Shown: in pieces, positions 36,776 to 46,095 of the stretch
Layout: each line of letters begins with the position of its first letter
Position numbering within the stretch: position 1 is the first letter of the stretch
Assembly (NCBI GenBank): GCA_027489035.1
Contig: JAIYAN010000015.1
Location: 248,001-312,000 of the forward strand
Length of the DNA: 64,000 nucleotides
Origin: Chitinophagaceae bacterium
GTDB lineage: Bacteria; Bacteroidota; Bacteroidia; Chitinophagales; Chitinophagaceae
Reading direction: 5' to 3'
Position numbers and translations under genes: made by a program
The notes under the pieces: model-generated
Seen by the model: the letters and a program-made list of their open reading frames with translations, nothing else
Databases searched by the model: none
Told to the model about the DNA's origin: nothing

Positions 36776-37498
36776 TTGTCTAACTCCTTTTTCCAATTCA
36801 AGCAATTTACCATTCATCAAGATCATTGTGCGATGAAAGTATGCACCGACTCTTGCTTGTTTGGCGCGTGGATCAATGAATGGATTAAACTAACTAAACC
36901 GAATATTATAAAAGCCTTGGATATTGGTGCAGGAACGGGGTTGTTGAGTTTAATGTTGGCTCAAAATTACGCATTCGAAATCGATGCTGTTGAAATTGAT
37001 ACTTCTGCTTTTAATCAAGCAAAACAAAATATTGAATCTACAAACTGGAAAAATCAAATTAAGATTCATCATACCTCATTACAAGATTTTATTCCTTCTA
37101 AGAAATATGATTTCATTTTTTCCAATCCGCCATTTTATGAAAACGACTTGAAATCAATTGATTCATTGAAGAATCTAGCCAAACATGATAGCGGTTTGTC
37201 TTTGGAAAATTTGATTTCTTTTATTGATAAAAACCTATCTGACAATGGATTTGCTGCATTGTTGTTGCCTTTTCATAGAAAGAAATACATTGAAGAGCTC
37301 CTTAAAGATTTTTCATTTTCAATTGTAACTCAAACACTGGTAAAACAATCTACTAACCATGATCATTTTCGTACAATGATTTTATTTTCAAAACAAACTG
37401 CAGTACAGCAAGAAAATGAAATTAATATTTACGAAGAGCGAAACATTTATTCTAATGAATTTTTACACTTGCTAAAAGCGTATTATTTGCATTTGTAA
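36776..37498 (+). CDS. trmN6: tRNA1(Val) A37 N6-methyltransferase TrmN6-like
   Basis: 240 residues. N-terminus FFQFKQFTIHQDHCAMKVCT is the family start, so the TTG at 36776 is the right codon although no ATG precedes it. SAM-binding ALDIGAGTGLLSLMLAQ (about 46-62) and the catalytic NPPFYEN (about 115) are intact. Methylates N6 of A37 in tRNA1(Val). A 7-bp tandem array lies directly in front of the start codon. Confidence 0.92.
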   Translation: MSNSFFQFKQFTIHQDHCAMKVCTDSCLFGAWINEWIKLTKPNIIKALDIGAGTGLLSLMLAQNYAFEIDAVEIDTSAFNQAKQNIESTNWKNQIKIHHTSLQDFIPSKKYDFIFSNPPFYENDLKSIDSLKNLAKHDSGLSLENLISFIDKNLSDNGFAALLLPFHRKKYIEELLKDFSFSIVTQTLVKQSTNHDHFRTMILFSKQTAVQQENEINIYEERNIYSNEFLHLLKAYYLHL

Positions 37499-37514
37499 AT
37501 TCAATAGTAAAAAA

Positions 37515-39176
37515 TCAAAAGTGGAATGCAGGCACCTCTTTTACATTAATATAAAAATTAGGGTCAACGATAAAATTAAATGCAGAAACATTTTCAACTT
37601 TAATATACTTCCAATCATTTGAAACCGTTATCCATTTGTATTTCGAATGCGCATCAAGTTTATACTGAACAGGCATTTTGAAATCTGATACAGTATGACT
37701 GAAACGGTAATGCAGTTGATTTGAGTCAAAATAATATTCTAATACAGGAATCTCAGTTTTTCTCAAATATTGATCAAATATTTTAGAAAAATCAAACCCA
37801 CTATTTTTACTAATGTAGTTTTCAATTTCTTTTGTGGTTACTGTTTTATGGTAAAATGTTTTGTTCAAACCAATTAATATTTCCCTGAATTTTTTATCAT
37901 TGTTGATGATTTGACGAATGGTATGAATCATATTTCCGCCTTTATCATACATGTCGCCACTGCCCTCATTGTTTACACCGTATTTTCCAATGATGGGCGT
38001 ACCGTTTTTTATATTATTTCTAAGCCCCTGTAGATAAGTGTTTGCCGCTTTTTTACCATAATAATATTCTGTAAACAATGTTTCACTATAATTGGTAAAG
38101 CTTTCATGTATCCACATGTCTGCAATATCTTTTGAAGTGATGTTGTTGGCAAACCATTCGTGGCCACTTTCATGCACAATTATAAAATCCCATTTTAATC
38201 CCCAGCCCGTATTTGATAAATCACTGCCCAAGTACCCCTTTGTAAATTCATTGCCATAAGCGATAGCACTCTGATGTTCCATACCTAAATGTGGTGCTTC
38301 AACCAACTTGTATCCATCTTGATAAAAAGGGTAGGGTCCAAACCAATACTCTAACGCTTTCATTAATCTTGGTGCATCTTTAAACTGAACTTTTGCTTTA
38401 TTAAAATGATTTTCCAATACCCAATAATCCATATTCAAAAGACCATTTAATCCTTTATACACCTCAGAAAAATGTTTGTAATTTCCAATGTAAGGCACAA
38501 TGTTGTAATTGTTTATCGGACTTTTTACCTGCCACGTAAATGATATTAAATTGTTGCTTAGTTTTTTTTGTTGAATCAATCGCCCATTTCCAATGCCGAC
38601 TAAACTATCGGGAACGATGATGGTGAGGTTGCATCCATTTTCAGGTTCATCTGATTGTACATCTTTACAAGGAAACCAAACACTTGCACCTAAACCCTGA
38701 CAAGCAACACTAACAAAAGGATTATTCAATTCATCTTTTTTCCAAATCCAACCGCCATCCCAAGGTGGGTGTATCGCTTCTTTCGGCGTTCCATGAAAAT
38801 AACAAGTTAGTTTTTTAATAATTGGCTTGGGACTTTTATTTGAAACCACTTCTACCCAAAATACATTTCCGTTTCTTTTAAACAAACAAGGTTGATTATC
38901 AAAAAAAACGCTATCTAATTCCATAGGTTGTTGCAAATCAATTTGAATTAAATTGATGCCACTATCTATCAACGTTATGATATTTTTACCTGATATTGAT
39001 TTGGCTTCTATGTTAGGCGTTACGTTGATGTCGTAATGTGTTATATCCCAGTGTTGACGTCCAGTTCCAATCGAGCCCCTTAAAGTATCCTGATTGGTAA
39101 ATTGAGCTATTACTACCAAGTTGATCAAACTAAATATCCAAACTAAACTGATTTTTTTTATGTCGTTGATTTTCAT
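37515..39176 (-). CDS. Secreted M1-family metallopeptidase
   Basis: 553 residues. The ATG at 39176 gives a signal peptide ending VVIAQ; an upstream ATG at 39230 would place the N-terminus inside the terminator stem of the neighbouring gene. Catalytic zinc site HESGHEW with the third ligand in WIHESFTNYSE 18-19 residues on, and an exopeptidase-like GMEHQ motif in place of GAMEN. Likely an aminopeptidase acting outside the cytoplasm. Confidence 0.92.
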   Translation of the reverse strand: MKINDIKKISLVWIFSLINLVVIAQFTNQDTLRGSIGTGRQHWDITHYDINVTPNIEAKSISGKNIITLIDSGINLIQIDLQQPMELDSVFFDNQPCLFKRNGNVFWVEVVSNKSPKPIIKKLTCYFHGTPKEAIHPPWDGGWIWKKDELNNPFVSVACQGLGASVWFPCKDVQSDEPENGCNLTIIVPDSLVGIGNGRLIQQKKLSNNLISFTWQVKSPINNYNIVPYIGNYKHFSEVYKGLNGLLNMDYWVLENHFNKAKVQFKDAPRLMKALEYWFGPYPFYQDGYKLVEAPHLGMEHQSAIAYGNEFTKGYLGSDLSNTGWGLKWDFIIVHESGHEWFANNITSKDIADMWIHESFTNYSETLFTEYYYGKKAANTYLQGLRNNIKNGTPIIGKYGVNNEGSGDMYDKGGNMIHTIRQIINNDKKFREILIGLNKTFYHKTVTTKEIENYISKNSGFDFSKIFDQYLRKTEIPVLEYYFDSNQLHYRFSHTVSDFKMPVQYKLDAHSKYKWITVSNDWKYIKVENVSAFNFIVDPNFYINVKEVPAFHF

Positions 39177-39214
39177 CGAACTTATTTTTTTATAAAAGTA
39201 AATCAATAAAAAAT

Positions 39215-39242
39215 AAAAAAGGCCACCCAAAGGCAGCCTTTA
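39215..39242 (-). terminator. Rho-independent terminator of the T9SS cargo gene
   Basis: On the minus strand AAAGGC...GCCTTT with an internal GCC/GGTGG extension and a run of T after the stem; about 60 bp after the stop codon at 39304. Confidence 0.7.
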
Positions 39243-39303
39243 ATATTAAGAATAGGATGGATTAGTTTTTCAAGGAAAAATGCGTTTTTAAAAAACTTAA
39301 AAT

Positions 39304-41487
39304 CTATTTTATAATTTTTTTGATCATTTTGGTAGAAGATGTTGACACTTCTAAAATGTAATTTCCTCTTGGTAAATAAGTCAAGTCTTTTAAAACAATA
39401 ATATTATTTCCTTTTTCTACTTCAATATCTCTTCTCAATACCTCTTTTCCTTCGAATGAAATAAATCGAATAATTCCATTTTCTTTACGAGCTCCCAACA
39501 ATTCAATTTTTATATCTGAATAAAATGGGTTTGGATAAACATTAAACTGTTCGTTTGTATTTGTTCCATTTATTTTTAATGCGATGATTTTTGAAAAACT
39601 GTATTTACCATCTTTGTCAATTATTTTTAATCTGTAGTAAATAACATTGCCCAAACCGTTGATTTCATCTTTATATTCGTAACGTTTTGTTAGTGATGTT
39701 GTACCATTTCCTTCAACCTTACCTCTATATTCAAAGTGAACGCCATCATTGCTTCTTTGTATTTCAAAATATGCATTGTCTGTTTCAGATTCGGTATTCC
39801 ATTTTAATAAACAGTTTTGTTTGTCGATTAATGAAGCTATAAAGCTGGTCATGTTCACAGGCATTGGTGCACCTTCTTCTCCAATTACGGCGGTTCCATC
39901 ATCTGTAAATAAATCGCCTTGAGCAGAATTGCCATAAATTCTTGCAGTATTGATTACCGAACCTGGAATTTCATCAGCTTTTACTCTAAATCTAACGGCA
40001 TAATTTCCTGCAGCACCTGCTTGTAAAATACCACCACTTGTTCCTGTCGCGCCAGTGCCAATAAAAAACTTTACATAAGTTCTTTGTCCCACAGTTCCTT
40101 TAAATGCCACATCATTATCAGCAGCATCTGTTTTAAATCCAGATGTTACACCTGGTGCATTGATAACTTCCAAGGTGTTTGGTATGTAACGTATATTAAA
40201 CGGTAATGAATCAACAATGTATGTATTATATGAAGGTGCAATTCCTTGGTTGGATCCCGACAATGTGTAGGTTAATTCTTCCTTTGATTCGATAAATCCA
40301 TCCCCATTTTGATCTGTTACTGCTTTATCCAAAACGATTGTAGGATCTTTTACACGAATACAAAAAGTAAATATGCTCGGGAAATACATGTCCGCCTCGG
40401 TCCCAAATTCTACATTTACACTGGTTGCGTTTGGTAAAATATCGTATCCTGTTCCAACATTCACTTCGTCGATATCAATACCCATTTGATTGCTGTAATT
40501 GGGATTTTTTGTGTCAACAAAACTGCCGTTTCTGCTTATCGATCCGTTCCAGAAATTGGTTTCTGGATTAACGGCGTTAGATACTGAAATGTTATTAATT
40601 TTAATAAAATCACCTTCTCTGTTTGTTACGGTTGGGCCTAAATTAGCATCTCCTTCCCACGACATGGTTCCCATAACGGCTTCTGAAGCAAGTAATGGTG
40701 TTGTTGGTACATTTAAGCCAGTTAATGTAATGCTTAAATAACTTGGTATTCCACTGTTATAAACTTGTGCAAACCCATCATATAAACGAATGCTATTGAA
40801 TGGTTGAGTAGGGTTTTCGTAAGCTACTACTACCACCCAACCCCCAAAATATCCACCGCTTGAAGCAACACCAGTGGTTACTGGCAAATCTGCTACGGTA
40901 TATGTACCACTGCCATTAGAATTTATAAAATTGGTGATGTCTACAAAAGATTGATAAACAATGTCAGTTGTAGAAACTGCAAATTGATCTACATTATTTG
41001 TAGGCGATACTACGTTTAAATATGCGCCAGATGTTCCTTTTCTTATTTTGATTTTTCGAAGTGTATCTGGACTTGCAGAAACAGCAGAAGCATTTAGTTT
41101 TCCACCCCAATATAACCGTGCAAATTTGATGCTGTTTGTTCCTGATGGAAGTATTAAGTCTGCAGATGAAGAGTTTCTAGTAGATTGGAAATCATCCACA
41201 TCTGTATACTGCATGTTATTGTTATCATTGCCATGTTGTGCAAAACCAATTCCACCAAATCCATTGTTGGCATCATTGGTTTCATTCATAAATGCCGTGT
41301 TTACTGTATTATCCGCTGCATTTACAATGTGTAAAATCGTATTCCCAAACATGGTTGTCCCACCACGTAAATTTTCAGAATACATTTGGCCGAAATTTCT
41401 AATGGGGTTTTGAGCAATTCCATTTGCGCAAAATAATACCATCAACATTAATAAAGTTGCATTTTTTCTTGTAAGCTGTATAAGCAT
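39304..41487 (-). CDS. T9SS type A secreted protein with DUF11-like repeat
   Basis: 727 residues. Signal peptide ends NGIAQN. The N-terminal ~370 residues are a beta-rich region with LILPSGTNSIKFARLYWGG and GGWVVVVAYENPTQPFNSIR, of the kind found in large Bacteroidota surface proteins. A DUF11-like segment follows (about 380-480; DPTIVLDKAVTDQNGDGFIE, LPFNIRYIPNTLEV). The C-terminal ~80 residues from NVYPNPFYSDIKIEL to MIKKIIK form a type A T9SS sorting domain. A surface or released protein with unknown ligand. Confidence 0.88.
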   Translation of the reverse strand: MLIQLTRKNATLLMLMVLFCANGIAQNPIRNFGQMYSENLRGGTTMFGNTILHIVNAADNTVNTAFMNETNDANNGFGGIGFAQHGNDNNNMQYTDVDDFQSTRNSSSADLILPSGTNSIKFARLYWGGKLNASAVSASPDTLRKIKIRKGTSGAYLNVVSPTNNVDQFAVSTTDIVYQSFVDITNFINSNGSGTYTVADLPVTTGVASSGGYFGGWVVVVAYENPTQPFNSIRLYDGFAQVYNSGIPSYLSITLTGLNVPTTPLLASEAVMGTMSWEGDANLGPTVTNREGDFIKINNISVSNAVNPETNFWNGSISRNGSFVDTKNPNYSNQMGIDIDEVNVGTGYDILPNATSVNVEFGTEADMYFPSIFTFCIRVKDPTIVLDKAVTDQNGDGFIESKEELTYTLSGSNQGIAPSYNTYIVDSLPFNIRYIPNTLEVINAPGVTSGFKTDAADNDVAFKGTVGQRTYVKFFIGTGATGTSGGILQAGAAGNYAVRFRVKADEIPGSVINTARIYGNSAQGDLFTDDGTAVIGEEGAPMPVNMTSFIASLIDKQNCLLKWNTESETDNAYFEIQRSNDGVHFEYRGKVEGNGTTSLTKRYEYKDEINGLGNVIYYRLKIIDKDGKYSFSKIIALKINGTNTNEQFNVYPNPFYSDIKIELLGARKENGIIRFISFEGKEVLRRDIEVEKGNNIIVLKDLTYLPRGNYILEVSTSSTKMIKKIIK

Positions 41488-41686
41488 TTTCTAATTTTAA
41501 CGGTAATGAAAATGGCTCAAGGGATGGAAGGAATAAAAACAATCGTTCAACAGGATAATTGAAAAATATGTGTGAAATTAAGCAAACAATTTGAAATTGC
41601 TGAAGAAATTCAAAGGTAATGGAGTGATTAACGAATTATGGATTAAAAGTAATAACCGAATTTTTAAAATGCAAGTATTTTTACAA

Positions 41687-42250
41687 TTATTTTTTAATTA
41701 AATGCTCGAATGACTTTTTGAATTTTTCAACCTTAGGGCGAACCACCAATTGGCAATATGGATTTGAGCCATTGTTGGCAAAATAATCTTGATGATAATT
41801 TTCGGCTGGATAAAATATTTCTGCAGCAGATATTTCGGTTACAATAGGGTTGTTGTAAATGCCTGATTGATCCAATTGAAATTTATATGTTTCTGCTTCT
41901 TGTTTTTGAATATCATTATGATAAAAAATTACACTTCTGTACTGTGTGCCTACATCTCCGCCTTGTCTGTTTAATGTAGTTGGATCATGCGTTTTCCAAA
42001 ATACTTCCAATAAATCTGTAAAAGAAATGATGTCTGGATTGAATTTGATTTGTAAACATTCGGCATGGCCTGTTGTACCCGAGCAAACCGATTTATAATC
42101 AGGGTTTATCATTTCTCCGCCACTATATCCACTTTCTACACTGATTACTCCGTTTAATTTGCCAAACACCGCTTCTGTACACCAAAAACATCCGTTTCCA
42201 AATGTGGCAACTTCTATTGTGTCTGTTGAATGTATTAACTTGCCTTCCAT
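41687..42250 (-). CDS. msrA: Peptide methionine (S)-S-oxide reductase
   Basis: 187 residues. Active site GNGCFWCTEAVF with Cys21, followed by SGYSGG, GHAECLQI and DVGTQYRSVIF. Repairs oxidised methionine. A single domain with no MsrB fusion. Divergent from the mutS2-like gene, with a long inverted repeat between them. Confidence 0.96.
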   Translation of the reverse strand: MEGKLIHSTDTIEVATFGNGCFWCTEAVFGKLNGVISVESGYSGGEMINPDYKSVCSGTTGHAECLQIKFNPDIISFTDLLEVFWKTHDPTTLNRQGGDVGTQYRSVIFYHNDIQKQEAETYKFQLDQSGIYNNPIVTEISAAEIFYPAENYHQDYFANNGSNPYCQLVVRPKVEKFKKSFEHLIKK

Positions 42251-42348
42251 TAATAGTAATTTTTATAAAATTAGTTGTAATAATTAAACATAATTGAATT
42301 GAAATTGTTTTAAAAAAATAAAAAGTAAAAAAAGAAAAGTCAAAAGTA

Positions 42349-42420
42349 AAAAGTCAAAATGCAAAAATTAAAAGTAAAAATTATCAATGCACCCTTTTTT
42401 ACTTTTAAATTTTGACTTTT
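42349..42420. repeat. Inverted repeat between msrA and mutS2
   Basis: The left arm (42349-42380) and right arm (42396-42420) match as inverted copies over AAAAGTCAAAA...TTAAAAGTAAAAA, apart from a 7-bp insertion in the left arm. The preceding 42319-42348 repeats the same words. Its position between two divergent genes makes a terminator unlikely. Same word family as at 18716-18822. Confidence 0.65.
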
Positions 42421-42436
42421 CATTTAACATCAACCA

Positions 42437-44548
42437 ATGAAATTTTTTCCGGAAAATACCCTTCAACAGCTTGAATTTGATAAGATAAAAGACTTAATCA
42501 TTGCACACGCGAGAAATGATTATGCAAAAAATCGAATTCAACAGCTTCGCATTCACACTAAAAAAGATTTCATTGAACAAGATTTATTTCAAACCAATGA
42601 ATTTAAAATTATTTTAGATAGTGGCGTTTATTTCCCCAACGATTTTAACCACAACATCAATAAAGAACTGAAGCTTTTATCCATTCCTGGCGCTATGCTT
42701 ACAGGCGAACAGTTTTTATGGATTAGAAAATTATCAGACAATACAGCACAAATTTTTCGTTGGTTTGATGTAGAAAGACGTGAACAAAATCCTTATTTAT
42801 CTAAAATTATTGCCGGGTCATATTTCGAAAAGCAAATTCGGTTGATGATTGATGAAGTGCTTGATGAAATTGGCATGGTTAAAGATAATGCCAGTCAAGA
42901 GCTCGCGTCTATTCGAATGAATTTATACCGCAAGCGAAATGAACTGCGTAGGGTTTTTGATCGCATTGTTAGCAAGATGAATAAGTTGGGCTATTTGGCT
43001 GATATTGAAGAGAGTTTCATGAATGGCCGCCGTGTGTTGGCGGTATTCGCAGAACAGAAGCGAATGATAAAAGGAATCCTTCATTCCGAAAGTGATAGCC
43101 GACGTACAAGTTTTATTGAACCTGAAGAAACCACGGGTTTAAACAATGATATCTTTTCTTTAGAAAATGAAGAAGCAAAAGAAATCAATCGAATCCTTCG
43201 AAAATTAACCGAGCATTTATCTGCATATGCACCATTATTATCCTCATATTTTCAAATTGCAGGAGAGTTTGAATTTGTTAGAGCGAAAGCAAAATTTGCC
43301 CAAGATATTGGCGGACAGTTGCCATTGATACAAGATAAAGCCATTTCGAAATTATTTCTGGCATATCACCCCTTATTATTTTTATACAATAAACGTTTAG
43401 AAAAACCCACCATTCCTGTAAACCTTACCCTCGATGAAACCCACAGGATTTTAGTAATCAGTGGACCAAATGCAGGGGGCAAAACGGTTACATTAAAAAC
43501 AGTGGGGTTGTTGCAAATTATGTTTCAATCTGGTTTATTGGTCCCGGTTAGTCCAGATAGTGAAATGGGTATTTTCAAACAAATGATGATTCACATTGGT
43601 GATACGCAAAGCATCGAGTTTGAATTGAGTACTTATTCGGCGCATCTTACCCACATGAAGCATTTTATGGAAAATGCCAATGGTAAAACGATGTTTTTTA
43701 TTGATGAGTTGGGCAGTGGGAGCGATCCCAATTTGGGCGGTGCTTTTGCCGAAGTGATCATGGAAGAGCTGGCTAAAAAACATGCAATGGGCATCGTTAC
43801 CACGCATTACCTCAATTTAAAAGTAATGGCAAATAAAGTAGCAGGTGTTTTTAATGGCGCCATGCAATTTGATGAGAAAAATCTTTTGCCCATGTACCAA
43901 TTAAAAGTGGGTTCACCTGGAAGTTCTTACACATTTTCCATTGCAGAAAGAATTGGACTGAGCAAAAACTTAATTGAAAAAGCCAGGAAGCTCGTTAATG
44001 AAAATCACTTTCAATTGGATAAATTATTGAATTCTACAGAGCAGGATATGCAGGCCATTGAAAAAGAAAAAAAACAACTCCAACAATTGCTTTCAGAAAA
44101 TGAAAAGTTGAAAAAAGAAATGGAGGTTTTAATCAAAAAGGAAAAGCATCAACAAGAAGTAGAAAAATTAAAACTTTCCAATAAAATAGCCGAAGATAAA
44201 CTGATTTATTTAAAAGATATGGAGCGCAAATTGAAGGCGCTTATCATAGAATGGCGCAAATCAGAAAATAAAGATTCGGTTATAAAAATGATTCATACTA
44301 CTTTAACTGGGCAAAAAGAAAAATATCAGGCAGAAAAACAACAGAAAAAAATAAACGAGAAATTTTTAGAAACGGATGCTCAAGTAAAAGTTGGTCACAA
44401 AGTAAAAATGAAACAAAACAAACAAGTGGGTATTGTAAAAGAAATACGCGGAAAAAAAGCGTTACTCCAAGTTGGGGTAGTACAAATACTTGTTGCTATA
44501 TCAGATTTAATTGTGGTAATGGATAAGCCTGTTGTTAATGAATCCTAG
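42437..44548 (+). CDS. mutS2: MutS2-like ATPase lacking an Smr domain
   Basis: 703 residues. MutS core/lever region, then the ATPase with ISGPNAGGKTVTLKTVGL (about 343), the ST motif region ELSTYSAHLTHM and Walker B MFFIDELGSGSDP, then a long coiled coil (about 540-640) and a short beta-rich KOW-like end (VKVGHKVKMKQNKQVGIVKE). MutS2 proteins usually end in an Smr nuclease domain and run to ~780 residues; this one stops before it. It probably acts in recombination control or on collided ribosomes, as known for the family, but without the Smr cutting activity. Confidence 0.9.
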   Translation: MKFFPENTLQQLEFDKIKDLIIAHARNDYAKNRIQQLRIHTKKDFIEQDLFQTNEFKIILDSGVYFPNDFNHNINKELKLLSIPGAMLTGEQFLWIRKLSDNTAQIFRWFDVERREQNPYLSKIIAGSYFEKQIRLMIDEVLDEIGMVKDNASQELASIRMNLYRKRNELRRVFDRIVSKMNKLGYLADIEESFMNGRRVLAVFAEQKRMIKGILHSESDSRRTSFIEPEETTGLNNDIFSLENEEAKEINRILRKLTEHLSAYAPLLSSYFQIAGEFEFVRAKAKFAQDIGGQLPLIQDKAISKLFLAYHPLLFLYNKRLEKPTIPVNLTLDETHRILVISGPNAGGKTVTLKTVGLLQIMFQSGLLVPVSPDSEMGIFKQMMIHIGDTQSIEFELSTYSAHLTHMKHFMENANGKTMFFIDELGSGSDPNLGGAFAEVIMEELAKKHAMGIVTTHYLNLKVMANKVAGVFNGAMQFDEKNLLPMYQLKVGSPGSSYTFSIAERIGLSKNLIEKARKLVNENHFQLDKLLNSTEQDMQAIEKEKKQLQQLLSENEKLKKEMEVLIKKEKHQQEVEKLKLSNKIAEDKLIYLKDMERKLKALIIEWRKSENKDSVIKMIHTTLTGQKEKYQAEKQQKKINEKFLETDAQVKVGHKVKMKQNKQVGIVKEIRGKKALLQVGVVQILVAISDLIVVMDKPVVNES

Positions 44549-44551
44549 CCT

Positions 44552-44812
44552 TTAAGATAATTTCTTAATCAAAAAAGATTCAATAGCATTACATGGGATA
44601 AACATTGGCTTTTCAAAAATGGTTAAGGTCATTTCGTTTCCTTCCACCAAATATTTTCCGGAAACTTTGTTGGATAATAAGCTCACATTGAAATCGCCAG
44701 ATACCAAATCTCCATTAAATGTTCCGCCTTGGGATTCTACTGCATCTTTCGCTTTGTTCATTATTTCTTCAGCCGATCCTTTGAAAGGCACTTTAAATTC
44801 ACATGTTGACAT
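44552..44812 (-). CDS. Small conserved protein of unknown function
   Basis: 86 residues without signal peptide or membrane helix: an N-terminal helix (GSAEEIMNKAKDAVESQGG) then beta-strands (GTFNGDLVSGDFNVSLL, VSGKYLVEGNEMTLTIFEKP) and a closing helix IESFLIKKL. The pattern resembles small polyhydroxyalkanoate-system-like or SRPBCC-like proteins but I cannot assign a family. It follows mqnE by 11 bp on the same strand and converges with mutS2 (3 bp apart). Confidence 0.75.
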   Translation of the reverse strand: MSTCEFKVPFKGSAEEIMNKAKDAVESQGGTFNGDLVSGDFNVSLLSNKVSGKYLVEGNEMTLTIFEKPMFIPCNAIESFLIKKLS

Positions 44813-44823
44813 AATAGTATAGA

Positions 44824-45948
44824 TTAAAATTCATTTATTACTTGATAAAGGGTATCTCTTTCCACCGCTTTTCTTTTGGCTTGTTTGATTAGGGTTACCA
44901 ATTCTTCGGTGGTCATAGTTGGCGTTTGTTCTTCACTTCCCGCCATTGAATATATTTTGGTAGAATCATCAATGGTTCCATCAATGTCGTTTACCCCAAA
45001 AGATAATGTTAGTTGCGCGTTTTGTCTGCCCAACATTGGCCAATATGCTTTTATGTGCGGGAAGTTATCCAAATAAATTCTTGAAATGGCGTATAATCTC
45101 AAATCTTCGTTGGTGCTTGATTCTGAGATATGGCTCATGTCGTTGTTGGCATTTCTAAATTTCAATGGAATGAATGTATTAAAGCCTTTAGTTCTGTCTT
45201 GTAAATCTCTGAGTTTACGCATATGGTCGATACGATGTTCATACGTTTCCATATGTCCGTATAACATGGTTGCATTGCTGTGCATGCCCAATTGATGTGC
45301 AGTTTCATGAATTTCAAGCCATCCTTCGCCAGATACTTTATCGCCTGCAATAACTTTTCTAATATCTGGATGAAATAACTCCGCTCCGCCACCAGGCAAT
45401 GATTGTAATCCAGCAGCTTTCAATTGTTCAAGTCCTTCTCTTGTGGTCAGTTTTGCTTTTCTAAACATGTAATCGAGCTCTACTGCTGTAAATGCTTTAA
45501 TGTGTAAATCAGGACGATGGTTTTTTATTTTAGAAATGAGTTCAATAAAATAAGCCATATTCATTTTGGGATGAACGCCGCCTACGATATGTACTTCTGT
45601 AACAGGTTTTCCATCGTAACTTTTTACGATGTCCAACATTTGATCAATACTCAATTCCCAGCCTTCTTCTTTATGAGCATACAGTCTAGAGTAGGAGCAG
45701 AATGCACAACTAAATACGCAAACATTTGTTGGTTCGATATGGAAATTTCGGTTGAAATAGGTGATATCTCCGTGTTTTTGTTCACGAACATGATTGGCAA
45801 GTCCGCCTACAAAAGCTAAGGATCCATGTTCGAAAAGTTGTAAGCAATCCGCATCGGTAATTCTTTCATTTTGAACTACTTTCTCTGCAATCTTGCTTAG
45901 TTCACTATTTTCTAAAAATACTTTATTATAAAACGCACTATTTATCAT
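44824..45948 (-). CDS. mqnE: Aminofutalosine synthase MqnE
   Basis: 374 residues, radical SAM enzyme of the futalosine route to menaquinone; joins the MqnA product to the ribose of S-adenosylmethionine. Cluster cysteines CVFSCAFC (about residues 76-83), HIVGGVHPKMN and LPGGGAELF are typical. I choose the ATG at 45948 because a -7 promoter box overlaps the upstream alternative ATG at 45972. No other mqn gene is in the window. Confidence 0.94.
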   Translation of the reverse strand: MINSAFYNKVFLENSELSKIAEKVVQNERITDADCLQLFEHGSLAFVGGLANHVREQKHGDITYFNRNFHIEPTNVCVFSCAFCSYSRLYAHKEEGWELSIDQMLDIVKSYDGKPVTEVHIVGGVHPKMNMAYFIELISKIKNHRPDLHIKAFTAVELDYMFRKAKLTTREGLEQLKAAGLQSLPGGGAELFHPDIRKVIAGDKVSGEGWLEIHETAHQLGMHSNATMLYGHMETYEHRIDHMRKLRDLQDRTKGFNTFIPLKFRNANNDMSHISESSTNEDLRLYAISRIYLDNFPHIKAYWPMLGRQNAQLTLSFGVNDIDGTIDDSTKIYSMAGSEEQTPTMTTEELVTLIKQAKRKAVERDTLYQVINEF

Positions 45949-45961
45949 ATCCGATTTTTTG

Positions 45962-45969
45962 CAAAAATA
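45962..45969 (-). promoter_or_regulatory. -7 box ahead of mqnE
   Basis: Minus-strand TATTTTTG, 13 bp before the chosen mqnE start. It decides against the start at 45972, which would be upstream of the transcript start. Confidence 0.45.
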
Positions 45970-46095
45970 CAAGGATAAAAATGGAAACTTAATTTTAAAT
46001 GCATTTATTGCTTCGAATTTTTTTAATGATATTTAATTTTTAACAAAAAAATATTATCTTGCTAATCAAGTTTAAAAGAAAAAAACCAATCGTCC

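Noticed and set aside
36620..36836. Open frames on both strands with LVFGVWCLVFG-type and TPNTKHQTPNTKH-type repeats
   Set aside because: They are translations of the 7-bp tandem array; no independent coding signal and low-complexity on both strands.
44552..44812. Assignment of the 86-residue protein to the polyhydroxyalkanoate-system family
   Set aside because: Only the general helix-strand pattern fits; no diagnostic motif, so left unassigned.
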